60,563 nt of DNA from an uncultured Candidatus Saccharibacteria bacterium. Its GTDB lineage: Bacteria; Patescibacteriota; Saccharimonadia; Saccharimonadales; Saccharimonadaceae. The stretch spans positions 1 through 60,563 of the forward strand of contig CAOJGQ010000005.1 of the NCBI GenBank assembly GCA_948435375.1. The letters are read 5' to 3'. The notes under the pieces were generated by a model, which was not told where the DNA came from, made no database searches, and saw nothing but the letters and a program-made list of their open reading frames with translations. Position 1 is the first letter of the stretch. Each line of letters opens with the position of its first letter. Shown here piece by piece: positions 16,767-25,462 of the stretch. Position numbers and translations under genes: made by a program.

Positions 16767-17936
16767 TCACCACCCGCGCAAATACTCATCATAAATTACC
16801 CCCATTTTCTCACGCGCCACATCCACCGAAAATTCTTTTGCTTGTCGAATATTAAATTGCCCCATATCGCGTCGCCGCTCTGGATTACGATAAAGATATT
16901 CGATCGCCTCCACAAACTCCGCCGGCGTCTGAAACAGCTTCCCGATTTTTTCCGAAGTCACCACCTCGCGGTGTCCTCGGTTATCTTTTGCTACCACCGG
17001 CAACCCTGTGGCCATCGCCTCAATAAGTCCCAGCCCTAGCCCCTCGCGCAAACTCGCCGAGATTGCCACGTCGGCTAGCTGGAGCAGCTGCGGCATATCC
17101 TGCCGATAGCCTAAGAAGCACACATTTTCCTCTACTTTCAACTTTTTCACCAACTTTTCCAAGTTTTTCTGCTCCGCCCCTTGTCCCGCCAGTAGCACTT
17201 TCAGATTCGGAATTTTCATCGCTAATTGTGGCAAGGTCTCAATAATCATTTTTTGATTCTTGTTTTTATTCAATTCTCCCGTATAAATCAACACGAAATC
17301 TTCCGGCCGTAAACCTTTCTTTTGTCGCAGCGCCTGCCGTTCCGCCCTTCCCACCGGGTGAAACTTTTCCGTGTCCACCCCCACCCCTGGGATAATGTCT
17401 ACCTTTGCACCGGTAAATTTCCGTTTCGCTAGATTATAATCCTCGTGATTAATCGTCATGATTAGGCCCGTCGTCTTTGCCAACCATTTTTCAATCGGGT
17501 AAAACAGTAACCAGTTAACCAGCGGCGCGCCCTGATAGAAGTGAAAACCATGTGTCGTATAAATCATCGCCGGTTTATACATAACTACTTTCAACTTGTC
17601 CCCCTCTTTTTGCCGCACCTTTTGGCGTTTTTTCTCCACTGCTTTTTCCGCCAGCCGTGTAATCACCCCTCCCACCGGCGTATGACAATGTATCAAATCA
17701 TATTTTTCTTCACTTAGCAACTTTTTCATCTGCTGATAAGCTTTAATATGGTGCCCAAGAGCTAGTGGCGACCTTGCAAAATCCACCTTATGATGTTTAT
17801 CTATATCATAAACTTCCTCTTCGCCGGCCGAAGCATATTCAACCACAAACCCTTTTTCGCGCAAATCTCGCATAAAAGGTCGATTAAACTTCGCAAAATT
17901 TGCCGTATGTGACGCAAACAGAACTTTTTTCGCCAT
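16767..17936 (-). CDS. GT4 family glycosyltransferase (GT-B)
   Basis: 389 residues. The N-terminal KKVLFASHTANFAKFNRPF and DLIHCHTPVGGVITR belong to the GT-B donor/acceptor fold of capsule and exopolysaccharide transferases (EpsD-like). The C-terminal half has LIYTGELNKNKNQ, VCFLGYRQDM and SASLREGLGLGLIEAMATGLP, the EX7E nucleotide-sugar site. TATAAT at 17946-17951 abuts a first ATG (17945) and lies 9 nt before a second (17936). Leaderless initiation at the second is more likely. Donor sugar unknown; it probably adds the second or third sugar to the lipid carrier. Confidence 0.9.
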   Translation of the reverse strand: MAKKVLFASHTANFAKFNRPFMRDLREKGFVVEYASAGEEEVYDIDKHHKVDFARSPLALGHHIKAYQQMKKLLSEEKYDLIHCHTPVGGVITRLAEKAVEKKRQKVRQKEGDKLKVVMYKPAMIYTTHGFHFYQGAPLVNWLLFYPIEKWLAKTTGLIMTINHEDYNLAKRKFTGAKVDIIPGVGVDTEKFHPVGRAERQALRQKKGLRPEDFVLIYTGELNKNKNQKMIIETLPQLAMKIPNLKVLLAGQGAEQKNLEKLVKKLKVEENVCFLGYRQDMPQLLQLADVAISASLREGLGLGLIEAMATGLPVVAKDNRGHREVVTSEKIGKLFQTPAEFVEAIEYLYRNPERRRDMGQFNIRQAKEFSVDVAREKMGVIYDEYLRGW

Positions 17937-17945
17937 AATATCCAT

Positions 17946-17951
17946 ATTATA
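17946..17951 (-). promoter_or_regulatory. -10 box that decides the GT4 start
   Basis: Minus-strand TATAAT ends immediately before ATG 17945, so that codon would not be transcribed from +1; ATG 17936 fits a leaderless start. Confidence 0.55.
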
Positions 17952-17976
17952 CTAAAAGAACGGGGAATCGTCAATC

Positions 17977-18005
17977 TTGTCAGCCATCTCCCTCTCCGCT
18001 ATAAT
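17977..18005 (+). promoter_or_regulatory. promoter of the 18012 gene, leaderless
   Basis: TTGTCA and TATAAT are 17 bp apart, and ATG follows TATAAT by 6 nt. This is the clearest leaderless promoter in the window because both boxes are visible. Confidence 0.7.
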
Positions 18006-18011
18006 CAGACT

Positions 18012-19565
18012 ATGAAGTTGCTCAGGAAGGTATATTTTGCGTTAATCTACCTTTTGCCTGCGGTTTTATTTTTCTCTTATTACCCCTTACTTTCCCTCGG
18101 TCGCGATGCCACTATGAATTTCGAATTCTCCCTCCCTCTCATCTGGCTTTTGATTTTCGCACCGATCGCTCTGGTAAACCTTATTTCCGCGACCAAAAAT
18201 CCCAAAAATCCTTTCCCCGGCATTTCCGACCGTAAATTCTTCCTTTTCGCTCTTTTTCCGCTGTACGCCACCCTCTCTATCTTCTGGTCCACCAACCCTA
18301 CTCGCACTCTCCTCACCGCCGGCGTGCTCTGGCTGACCTTTTTCGCTGTTTTTGCCATCCTCTTTATCACGCCGCTGCTGGGCTCCAGTGAAAAACTCCC
18401 CACCTACTTCCTGAAATCCATCATTTTCTCTACTATTTTCGTCTGCGCTTTTTGCTGGCTGCAATGCTTCCTCGATGTTGCCGGCCTGCCGCGCTCCACC
18501 ACTCTCCTCTGCCCCGGGTGCACATATTACACCTTCGGCTTTCCGCACCCCTCCGGTTTCGCCATCGAGCCTCAGTTCATGGGCAACCTCCTTCTCGCTC
18601 CTACCTTGCTCACACTCTTTCTTCTCGTTTATTCTCCTCGCCGCTCGCATCATTTCGACATCCCCACCCCACTTCTCGTTTTTTCTGCCCTCTTTTTCTC
18701 CGCGACTCTCTTCGTCACTATGTCGCGCGGCGCGATTTATGCCTATGCTGTCGCCCTCTTCCTTCTCCTACTTTTTGCCATTTTTCAGCACCAAAAATGG
18801 CATCTCGTCATCATTATCCCGGTTGTAACTTTCGCCTTCTCGCTAGTCATGCAGGGAACTTTCTCTGCCCTGAGCCCCACTTCTGACACTTTTCTTTCTG
18901 GTGTCACCAAGGTCATCCATCAAATGTCACTCGGCATCATCGATTTACGTTTAATCTCAGAAGACCAGGATTCCAAAACCGCTACACAGGGAACATCTCA
19001 ACCTGTGGAAAAACCTGTGGAAAACTCCCAAAATTCTCTCAAGGATCAGCCAAAAAACAACCAAGAATCAGCAAAAAACTCATCTACAGAAGCTCCGGAA
19101 GACTCCATGTTTGACGGCTATGTTGCTGCTTCCACTAACGTTCGCCTTGGCTTGAATGAAGTTGCGCTCGCAACTTGGTATACTCGTTCCGATGAAGAGC
19201 AGTCTGTTTCGGTGTCCCGTATGCTGTTAGGCGTCGGTCTCGGCGGCGCCGGCGTTGCCATGTCGCGCGCTTTCCCTGAGCATGAGCTTGCCCTACCCAA
19301 CGCCATCGTCCAAAACGAAGCCGTCAGCCTCCTGCTCGAAACTGGCCTGATTGGGATTACGCTTGTTCTGCTTGCACTTTTTCTGGCCTTCTCTCCGCGC
19401 AGCAATTTTTGGCGCAGCCCTGCGCTGCCACTCCTCTGCCCGCTCATCGTTGCCTATTTGATTACGCTTAACTTTTTCTCCGGCCTGCCCAACGCCCTTC
19501 AGATCTACCTTATGCCCCCGCTCCTCTATCTAATCTTTTCCAAGTCCTTAAAAACTCCAAAATAA
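18012..19565 (+). CDS. O-antigen ligase/polymerase-type membrane protein (Wzy/WaaL family)
   Basis: 517 residues with about eleven hydrophobic segments. FALFPLYATLSIFWSTNPTRTLL and TLFVTMSRGAIYAYAVALFLLL carry the Wzy_C-type SRGA motif. A large exported loop (about 300-375) is Gln/Asn/Ser/Lys-rich, followed by GVGLGGAGVAMSRAF, LPNAIVQNEAVSLLLETGLIG, the conserved NxxxxxxxExGxxG-like stretch of ligases. It would polymerise the glycan or attach it to its acceptor outside the membrane. The loop contains PVEKPVEN, encoded by a DNA motif (TGTGGAAAA) that recurs elsewhere in other frames. It is the last glycan gene before a tRNA. Confidence 0.82.
   Translation: MKLLRKVYFALIYLLPAVLFFSYYPLLSLGRDATMNFEFSLPLIWLLIFAPIALVNLISATKNPKNPFPGISDRKFFLFALFPLYATLSIFWSTNPTRTLLTAGVLWLTFFAVFAILFITPLLGSSEKLPTYFLKSIIFSTIFVCAFCWLQCFLDVAGLPRSTTLLCPGCTYYTFGFPHPSGFAIEPQFMGNLLLAPTLLTLFLLVYSPRRSHHFDIPTPLLVFSALFFSATLFVTMSRGAIYAYAVALFLLLLFAIFQHQKWHLVIIIPVVTFAFSLVMQGTFSALSPTSDTFLSGVTKVIHQMSLGIIDLRLISEDQDSKTATQGTSQPVEKPVENSQNSLKDQPKNNQESAKNSSTEAPEDSMFDGYVAASTNVRLGLNEVALATWYTRSDEEQSVSVSRMLLGVGLGGAGVAMSRAFPEHELALPNAIVQNEAVSLLLETGLIGITLVLLALFLAFSPRSNFWRSPALPLLCPLIVAYLITLNFFSGLPNALQIYLMPPLLYLIFSKSLKTPK
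19005..19025 (-). other. two TTTTCCACA (DnaA-box-like) motifs
   Basis: Positions 19005-19013 and 19017-19025 match TTWTNCACA on the minus strand and lie 12 bp apart inside the loop-coding part of the 18012 gene. Binding is not shown. Confidence 0.35.
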
Positions 19566-19607
19566 CCATTGCCAAAAATTTTCTCTCGTGTTACAATAGT
19601 AACACAT

Positions 19608-19684
19608 CGCGGGATAGAGCAGTCCGGTAGCTCGTTTGGCTCATAACCAAAAGGTCGTTGGTTCAAATCCAACTCCCGCAACCA
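19608..19684 (+). tRNA. tRNA-Met (CAT), probably initiator
   Basis: A 77-nt cloverleaf with encoded CCA. The anticodon stem-loop is TTTGG-CTCATAA-CCAAA and the T-arm contains GGTTCAAATCC. The acceptor stem CGCGGGA/TCCCGCA leaves a C1-A72 mismatch, the mark of bacterial initiator tRNA. The usual three G-C pairs below the anticodon loop are reduced to two, which is a deviation. GTGTTACAAT just upstream is its -10 region. Confidence 0.93.
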
Positions 19685-19726
19685 AAATGGTGCCAGTATC
19701 CGTCCCCCCGGACTGGCACCATTTTG
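19684..19726 (+). terminator. terminator after initiator tRNA
   Basis: A perfect 14-bp stem (AAAATGGTGCCAGT with its complement) around a 14-nt loop ends in TTTT, directly after the CCA end. It is symmetrical enough to work on both strands. Confidence 0.88.
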
Positions 19727-19750
19727 CTTCCAACCACTACCCTTTCTCTC

Positions 19751-19779
19751 TTGAAATGAGTTGAAAAACATGCTACTAT
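19751..19779 (+). promoter_or_regulatory. promoter of the 19948 surface protein
   Basis: TTGAAA, 17 bp, TGC-TACTAT. It yields a leader of about 160 nt containing a small hairpin AGACGG/CCGTCT and ending with AGGGAGG. Confidence 0.6.
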
Positions 19780-19947
19780 ATAAAACAGACGGCGAATCCC
19801 GTCTAGAGTAGCAGACTTTTGACCACAGTTATTGGTGGACCCCCAACACCTAATAAACGCCCCCGAAACAGTTTGCTATTTTGTCACTCGTCGCGGCAGG
19901 CTTATCTGTTGCAACATAACGCACCTTAATAGTAGGGAGGAATGAAC

Positions 19948-22896
19948 ATGTCTAATAGATTAAAAACTCTGGGGGTAGCCTATGCTGGCGCCCTGTCCTT
20001 ATTGGCATCCTCAATCACTCCGTTGTCTGCTCATGCGGCCGAAGGAGGCCTTGATTGTGATGCTATCCTGAACACCATGAATGATCTCCACCTTTCCGAG
20101 GAAAGTATTCTTGTCGAAGTTGGAGAATTTTACGAACTGACAATCGAACCAGCCGAGTCGGCTAAACCTCTGGGGTGGCAAATTGATGCCATCGAGTTCT
20201 CTGACCCCAGCCTCGTTACTCAGCACTATAGTGTGCCCAGTGACATTGCAGAAGTCACGACTTCAGAGGGTAAACGTCCCGTCTTGGCGTCCGAACGACC
20301 TACGGACGAACTTTCGTCTTGGGTTGACCCAGCGGAAGTAGCAAACTCAGCCGAAGACCAGCTCAAAGTTTTTGTCGAAGGCTTAAAGACCGGATCCGCA
20401 GAGATCAAGTTTGAGCTTAGTAACCCAAAGTGGGAGAAAACTTGTACTCACGGCCATGCGAAGAAACTTACGCTAACCTGTGAAAACAAAATTGTTCCCG
20501 AGGGTTATAAAGCCGCCATGCTGGATCAGCTGAAAAATTCGCAAAGCAATTTGCAGCAAAACCCGTTTGGTTGGCCGTCATCATGGCGCCCTAACCAATC
20601 TATGAGACAGACTCACGCATCCAATCCAAATCTTCCAAGCGGAGGAAACAAACTGCCAGTCAACGATCAAAATAATGATCAGAACAGCGACCAAAACGGC
20701 AGTCAGGATAAGGATTCGGGCAATTCTGACGGCTCCAATGATTCTGATGATTCCAACGATCCGGGCAATTCGGATAATTCTGGCGACTCAGATAACACTG
20801 GTCAGCCAACCGACCCGGACGACAGCAATGGCGACGCCGGCGACAGCGGTAATCAGGGCGATGGCGATAAGCCTGGTCAGCCCGATGTTGGCGATCCGCC
20901 GGTCGGCCCAGAAAATCCAGGGAATCCTGATGACGACGACCCGGGCACACAGCCTGGTGACGGCGATCAGGGTGACAGTGGCGATAATGGTAATGACGAC
21001 GGTAATCAGGGCGATCCTGAAAAGCCCAATCCGGACAATCCCGAAAATCCTGACCAGCCTGAAAACCCCGATCAGCCTGATCCTGACAACCCGGATAACC
21101 CGCCAGCAGAACTGAAGAAGTACGACACTTCGACCTGGGGTTTTGACCCTGATCAGCTGTCGTTCGTTTACGACGGCCAGGAACATCACCCGGTTCTCAC
21201 CGGCGTTCCCGAGGAAGTCGAGGTAATCTTTACTACTGCCGAGACCAATGTCGGCCAGTACACCCATACCGTGGCGTTCAAAGTGCCCGAAGGCTATGAG
21301 GACGTACCGGATATGGCGGTTGATTACGAGATTACCCCTCTTACACCAGAGATCAGCTACAAAGTCAATCCTTTGACCGGCGAGCTTGAGCTCGTTACGG
21401 CTGGTATTCTGCCGGAAGATCTTGACGGCGAGATCAAAACCAGCGTGATTGATGCGACAAATACCGAACTTTCGGTTATGTCAGTTGAGCCTGGGTATTA
21501 TAATGTTAAAACCCAGATGAATATCGCCGAAGACAAGAAGGGGAACTACACGATCCCTGAGATTGACCGCGAAGAGTATCTTAACGTAACTCAGGATAAA
21601 CCTTGGCTTAACTTCACCCTTGATTACAAGGAGGAAAATGGCCAGCTGCTCGTCACGGTCGGCATCAAGGATCTCAAGATCCCCCAGGTCGGCGGTTATG
21701 ACAAGATTTTGCTGAGCACGAAAATCTTCTATGACAAGGACCGTCTCGAATATGTTGGCCGACAGGATGCTGATTGGACTACGGAGACCATGGACATGAT
21801 GGACTTTAATATCCTGACAGCTGGATATAATGCTCGCGTCAACTCAGACAATGGCCCATTGTCTGAGAATAGCACCATTGCTATTCTCAAGTTCAATTAT
21901 AAGAACCCTGAAGATAAAGCCGACCTTGTTTTCCGCACCGGTACTTTTGGCGTACGCGGCTCCAAGCCACAGGATATTTGTCCCGACCCGACCTATGGTC
22001 AACGCCCACAGGCCGATTTCTACTACCAGAGCGGTGGTAATTTCGTCAGCGTAGCGAACCCAACCGGCGCGATCAAAGTTGACACCCAGGAGGTCGAGAG
22101 CAATCCGATGGACAACGCCTTCTATAAAGGCCCAGAATCTGGTCGTGACAATGCCTTGCAATATCTCCAGAATTATGTTAATCAGCATTTTGAGACCAAG
22201 CCTGACGAAGGCGGTCTCGGCGGTTCCGGCGGAGACGAAAACAGCGGAAACGAGAGCGGTAGCGACAACTCTGGGAATACGGGCAACGACAATGACGAAT
22301 CCAGCACTGGTAGCGGCGACAACTCTGGTGACGCCGGAGATACAGGTAACGACAATTCCGGCAACACTGGCGAAGACAACAAAGGCCCGGATAGCTCCGG
22401 AGACGCTGGCAATCCTGGCGGTTCATCTAGCAATCAGCCATCTATTGGCGAAGGCGAAGTGGAAATTGAGGATTGGGATGCCTACGATATAGGCGGCACC
22501 CAGACAGATGCTAATACGAGCGACACATCTGATAACGACAAAACCGTCGAAGCGGGCGAATCAGCCGTAGCCGACGCGAGCAGTCCAGAGGCTAGCCAAT
22601 CTGCAACAAGCACCACGACCGTAGCGAGCGCTGATAATCCAGCTAACACCAAGAGCAGCGCCGTGGTTGGCGTTCAGTCTAGCACCTCAGCTATCACTCC
22701 GGCAGTTCCAAGCGCTCCGGCTCAGCCATCCGCAGCTCCAGTTTCAGCATCAACCGCTCCTGCGGTCGCAACATCCGTTGCCGCACCCGCAGCCAGCACC
22801 GTAGCTCCGATTACAGTGCCAGCCGCTCCGAGCTCCTCCCCCGAAGCTCCAGCCGCACCGACCTCTGCTGCAGTATATGCGGCACAGGCCGCATAG
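19948..22896 (+). CDS. large secreted surface protein, Asp/Asn/Gly-rich, with MBG-like and cohesin-like domains
   Basis: 982 residues from ATG 19948, which lies 7 nt after AGGGAGG; an ATG at 19942 is too close to it. A signal peptide (to about 30, ending SAHAA) is followed by an N-terminal beta domain to about 185. Next come an Asp/Asn/Gly/Pro repeat linker (about 235-390), an MBG-like domain (about 390-465: FVYDGQEHHPVLTG, YTHTVAFKVPEGYEDV), a region to 540 and a cohesin-like beta domain (about 545-705). A second Gly/Asp/Ser linker and an Ala/Pro/Ser-rich tail ending YAAQAA follow. No LPXTG or C-terminal helix is seen, so anchoring is unclear. The acidic linkers suggest a stalk that displays the folded domains outside the cell. 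Domain names are from pattern only. Confidence 0.75.
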   Translation: MSNRLKTLGVAYAGALSLLASSITPLSAHAAEGGLDCDAILNTMNDLHLSEESILVEVGEFYELTIEPAESAKPLGWQIDAIEFSDPSLVTQHYSVPSDIAEVTTSEGKRPVLASERPTDELSSWVDPAEVANSAEDQLKVFVEGLKTGSAEIKFELSNPKWEKTCTHGHAKKLTLTCENKIVPEGYKAAMLDQLKNSQSNLQQNPFGWPSSWRPNQSMRQTHASNPNLPSGGNKLPVNDQNNDQNSDQNGSQDKDSGNSDGSNDSDDSNDPGNSDNSGDSDNTGQPTDPDDSNGDAGDSGNQGDGDKPGQPDVGDPPVGPENPGNPDDDDPGTQPGDGDQGDSGDNGNDDGNQGDPEKPNPDNPENPDQPENPDQPDPDNPDNPPAELKKYDTSTWGFDPDQLSFVYDGQEHHPVLTGVPEEVEVIFTTAETNVGQYTHTVAFKVPEGYEDVPDMAVDYEITPLTPEISYKVNPLTGELELVTAGILPEDLDGEIKTSVIDATNTELSVMSVEPGYYNVKTQMNIAEDKKGNYTIPEIDREEYLNVTQDKPWLNFTLDYKEENGQLLVTVGIKDLKIPQVGGYDKILLSTKIFYDKDRLEYVGRQDADWTTETMDMMDFNILTAGYNARVNSDNGPLSENSTIAILKFNYKNPEDKADLVFRTGTFGVRGSKPQDICPDPTYGQRPQADFYYQSGGNFVSVANPTGAIKVDTQEVESNPMDNAFYKGPESGRDNALQYLQNYVNQHFETKPDEGGLGGSGGDENSGNESGSDNSGNTGNDNDESSTGSGDNSGDAGDTGNDNSGNTGEDNKGPDSSGDAGNPGGSSSNQPSIGEGEVEIEDWDAYDIGGTQTDANTSDTSDNDKTVEAGESAVADASSPEASQSATSTTTVASADNPANTKSSAVVGVQSSTSAITPAVPSAPAQPSAAPVSASTAPAVATSVAAPAASTVAPITVPAAPSSSPEAPAAPTSAAVYAAQAA
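20690..21110 (+). repeat. low-complexity coding repeat (Asp/Asn/Gly/Pro linker)
   Basis: Degenerate GAT/AAT/GGC/CCT-rich repeats encode the first linker of the surface protein; a similar tract at 22200-22430 encodes the second. Such tracts tend to change length by slippage or recombination. Confidence 0.7.
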
Positions 22897-22932
22897 CGCA
22901 CGCGCCAGTAGCGCTCCAGCTTAGCACCTTAG

Positions 22933-22957
22933 AAGAGGCCCCACAAGGGGTCTTTTC
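22933..22957 (+). terminator. terminator of the large surface protein gene
   Basis: A GC-rich stem (GGCCCC/GGGGTC) with ACAA loop is followed by TTTTCTT, 37 nt after the stop codon. Confidence 0.85.
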
Positions 22958-23100
22958 TTATGCGTAATTTTCCCCACCAGACACAATCCGTTCCTCAAAA
23001 CTGCAATCTACCCACCGCCCCACTCACCCATAAAACCCGAACAAATCCCCACCAAAATTCAAATTAAAACACATTTCCGCCCAAAAATCTTCTACATCTT

Positions 23101-23190
23101 CACCCCTATAATTTCATCAAAAACTCGTCAAAATCACAAAATAAGCATAAAAGGTATTGACAAAAAAGAACATCTGTGATACAATGGAAG
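23101..23190 (+). promoter_or_regulatory. duplicated 90-bp upstream region with promoter (copy 1)
   Basis: TTGACA at 23157-23162 and TACAAT at 23180-23185 (17 bp apart, TCTGTGATACAAT). The 56 bp before TTGACA and the promoter itself align without gaps to 31289-31378, with about 13 differences in 90 bp. The transcript leader (about 95 nt) folds through GAGGGGA...TCCCCTC-type pairing and ends in AGGAGGG before ATG 23282. The gap 22958-23100 before it is AT-rich and holds nothing else visible. Confidence 0.8.
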
Positions 23191-23281
23191 TAACTGATAA
23201 ATGAGGGGATTATCCAGTAGCATATTACCAGATTGGTAGTTTTGGATTTCCCCTCAATTCGAATTTTAGGAGGGAATAACT

Positions 23282-24088
23282 ATGAAAAAACTTACAGAAG
23301 AACAGAGGGGCATTCTCAAAGGATTTTTGGCCGGGATAATAACCGTGGCTATTTTATTTACTATGATAGTAAATAAAATGCCGAAGTTATCGGTCTACAA
23401 CTCTGAGCATCCAACCAGACAGATCGTCACTTGTGACTTCAGGCTCACCGATACCAACGGTCTGTCATTAGACAAGAATGCGAATGGCCAGTGGGAGCTG
23501 TCGTCCGACCAGGATGTCCTGGTCTGGTTAGATCTGCCCGACGATATTGAGGAGTTGGACGCCGACATCTCGTCATCATATCCGTACGAGGTGAAGGCGG
23601 GCGAGACCGGCGTCATCAAAATCGAGGCATATTGCTCCAGTAATTACACGGAGTACATTGGCTCGCTTGAGTTTGTCGCCACCGACGATCTTACTTTGGG
23701 CGCGGTTGGACACGGCGCGAATTATCACAACAGTTCAATTGTGATTAACAACGACACCAACCGTAATTTTTCCTGGATGGAAGAGGGTAAACATGCTTAT
23801 GTGCATTACCCACTCTATACTTCCTGTGCAGGGGAGTATAATGTCTATCCAATCCGCGGCGGGCAGAGTAGTACCGGTTACGAGGTCAGCTTCGACATTT
23901 CGGCAACCGGCGCGCCAGAAATGCTCTACGTGAGCAGTTATCCCGACGGCGATCCGGAGAAAGAGGCTCAAGCCCAACTGGATGCCAAGCTGGAAGAGGC
24001 ACGGCGCAGCGAAGACCGGCAGCAAGCCATTAATGACCAGATCGAAGAACTGGAAGGTATGCTGAAAGAGCTTGAAACACAACAGTAA
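23282..24088 (+). CDS. membrane-anchored exported protein of unknown function
   Basis: 268 residues. A short basic cytoplasmic N-terminus and one helix (about 13-31: FLAGIITVAILFTMIVNKM) anchor it. The outside part (about 35-220) is Asp- and Tyr-rich with beta character and three or four Cys, which could form disulphides. The last 50 residues are a charged coiled coil (EKEAQAQLDAKLEEARR, IEELEGMLKELET). I recognise no family. RBS AGGAGGG lies 6 nt before the ATG. Its promoter region is a near copy of that of the MYG1-like gene at 31708, suggesting shared control. Confidence 0.65.
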   Translation: MKKLTEEQRGILKGFLAGIITVAILFTMIVNKMPKLSVYNSEHPTRQIVTCDFRLTDTNGLSLDKNANGQWELSSDQDVLVWLDLPDDIEELDADISSSYPYEVKAGETGVIKIEAYCSSNYTEYIGSLEFVATDDLTLGAVGHGANYHNSSIVINNDTNRNFSWMEEGKHAYVHYPLYTSCAGEYNVYPIRGGQSSTGYEVSFDISATGAPEMLYVSSYPDGDPEKEAQAQLDAKLEEARRSEDRQQAINDQIEELEGMLKELETQQ

Positions 24089-24130
24089 ACCACAAACAGC
24101 TGCTTCGTACTAGCTACCATCTGGAGACCA

Positions 24131-24167
24131 AAAAGGAGCGCCCTAAAAAGCGCTCCTGATCTTTTTT
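24131..24167. terminator. bidirectional terminator between 23282 gene and nusA
   Basis: GGAGCGC pairs with GCGCTCC. The plus side is followed by TTTTTT and the minus side by TTTTT, so it can serve both converging genes. Confidence 0.85.
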
Positions 24168-24175
24168 GGCGAACT

Positions 24176-25327
24176 TTACTCTTCCGCCCCGCTCATCTCC
24201 CCCTTATCAGCCACCTCTTCATCCGTCTCATTAATCGCGCTAAACAGTGAATCTTCTGCGTTTTTGCGCTTCTTCTTTTCTGGCGCCTTAGCTAGTTCAA
24301 TATCAATATCATACCCCGTGAGCTTCGAGGCCAAGCGCACGTTTTGCCCCTGACGACCAATCGCAATCGACTGTTGGTCCTCAGTGACATAAACCTTCGC
24401 CTTTTTACCATCAATCTCAACTTTTTGCACCTCGGCCGGGCTCAACGCCTCGCGGATATATTCCGAAGGATTCTCACTCCAGTTAATAATGTCGATTTTC
24501 TCGCGCTCACCGATTTCATTCACAATCGCCTGCACGCGCATTCCGCGCCCACCGACAAAAGTCCCGACCGGATCCATCCCCGGCACGGTCGACATCACGG
24601 CAATCTTCGTTCGTCGCCCCGCCTCACGGGCAATCCCGCGAATCTCCACCGAACCATTATCCAGCTCCGGCACTTCCTGCTTGAACAGATATTCGATAAA
24701 CGCCGTGTTCCCGCGCGAGAGAATCAGCTGCGCTCGCGTATCATCGTGCTCAACCCCCTTGATATAAACCTTAATCCGCTCGCCCACGGTATAATACTCA
24801 CCGTCAATCTGCTCCGAGCGCGGCATAATCCCCGAAGCCTTCCCGAGATCAATCCGCACTACCCGCGGCTCCACTCGTGCAATCACCCCTGTCATTACCG
24901 TACCAATTTTATCTTCGAAGGCCGAAAGCACTGCGTCGCGCTCTGCCTCGCGCAATCTCTGGACTACGACTTGCTTCGCCGTCATCGCCGCCACGCGCCC
25001 AAAATCGGTCACTTCATGCGTCTCCTCGATCGTATCGCCGATTTTCGCATCTTTCTCCACTTTCACCGCCTCGGCCAGCGGAATCTCGGTCGCTGGATTG
25101 TACGCCACGTCATCCTCAATCACCTCGCGTGCCACATAAACCGTCGCCTTCCCCGTGTTCGTGTCGAGCAGCGCTCGCACGTTCATGTCGCGGTCCCCAT
25201 TATCCTTGCGCCAGGCCGCTGCAATCGCCATTTGGATCACGTCCAGCACTGCCTCTTCCGGCAAGCCCTTCTCTTCAGCAATAATCTGCACCATCGCGCT
25301 CATCTGTTTCAGGTCTAAACCTTCCAT
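24176..25327 (-). CDS. nusA: transcription termination/antitermination factor NusA
   Basis: 383 residues from ATG 25327, which has AAAGGAG 5 nt upstream; the frame could be extended to 25474 but that part is leader RNA. Domains in order: the RNA-polymerase-binding N-terminal domain (to about 125), S1 (GVIARVEPRVVRIDLGKASG), KH1 (with VGGRGMRVQAIVNEIG) and KH2 (QSIAIGRQGQNVRLASKLTG), then a short Lys/Glu tail. There are no acidic C-terminal repeats, as in most non-proteobacterial NusA. It binds RNA polymerase and nascent RNA and modulates pausing and termination. The leader carries a terminator-like hairpin (25418-25445), so autoregulation is likely. Confidence 0.96.
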   Translation of the reverse strand: MEGLDLKQMSAMVQIIAEEKGLPEEAVLDVIQMAIAAAWRKDNGDRDMNVRALLDTNTGKATVYVAREVIEDDVAYNPATEIPLAEAVKVEKDAKIGDTIEETHEVTDFGRVAAMTAKQVVVQRLREAERDAVLSAFEDKIGTVMTGVIARVEPRVVRIDLGKASGIMPRSEQIDGEYYTVGERIKVYIKGVEHDDTRAQLILSRGNTAFIEYLFKQEVPELDNGSVEIRGIAREAGRRTKIAVMSTVPGMDPVGTFVGGRGMRVQAIVNEIGEREKIDIINWSENPSEYIREALSPAEVQKVEIDGKKAKVYVTEDQQSIAIGRQGQNVRLASKLTGYDIDIELAKAPEKKKRKNAEDSLFSAINETDEEVADKGEMSGAEE

Positions 25328-25417
25328 TTTTCTCCTTTCAATTAATCTCCTCGCCGGCTCATATCTATCGCAAAGCCGGCTGCACTCGAAAGCTCCTATA
25401 TTCCTCAAGCTCCCAAT

Positions 25418-25445
25418 GCAAAAACCGCCCCTCTTCGGGTCGGTC
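25418..25445 (-). promoter_or_regulatory. attenuator-like hairpin in the nusA leader
   Basis: On the minus strand a GC-rich stem (CCGACCC with GGGGCGG) and GAAGA loop are followed by TTTTT, only about 15 nt after the predicted transcription start and about 90 nt before the nusA SD. A second perfect stem, GCCGGCT with AGCCGGC, lies downstream. The layout suits control by premature termination, which NusA itself could influence. Confidence 0.65.
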
Positions 25446-25462
25446 ACTATCTGTATACCCCC

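Noticed and set aside
18087-18653. Open frame of 188 codons on the minus strand opposite the ligase gene
   Set aside because: Glu/Gly/Lys-rich composition arises from the antisense of a membrane protein; no start signals.
20660-22433. Several frames of 80-160 codons in and opposite the Asp/Gly/Asn repeats
   Set aside because: Low-complexity repeats open all frames by chance; the signal peptide and domains are only in the 19948 frame.
24344-25318. Plus-strand frame of 324 codons opposite nusA
   Set aside because: His/Arg-rich antisense of nusA, without SD or family motifs.
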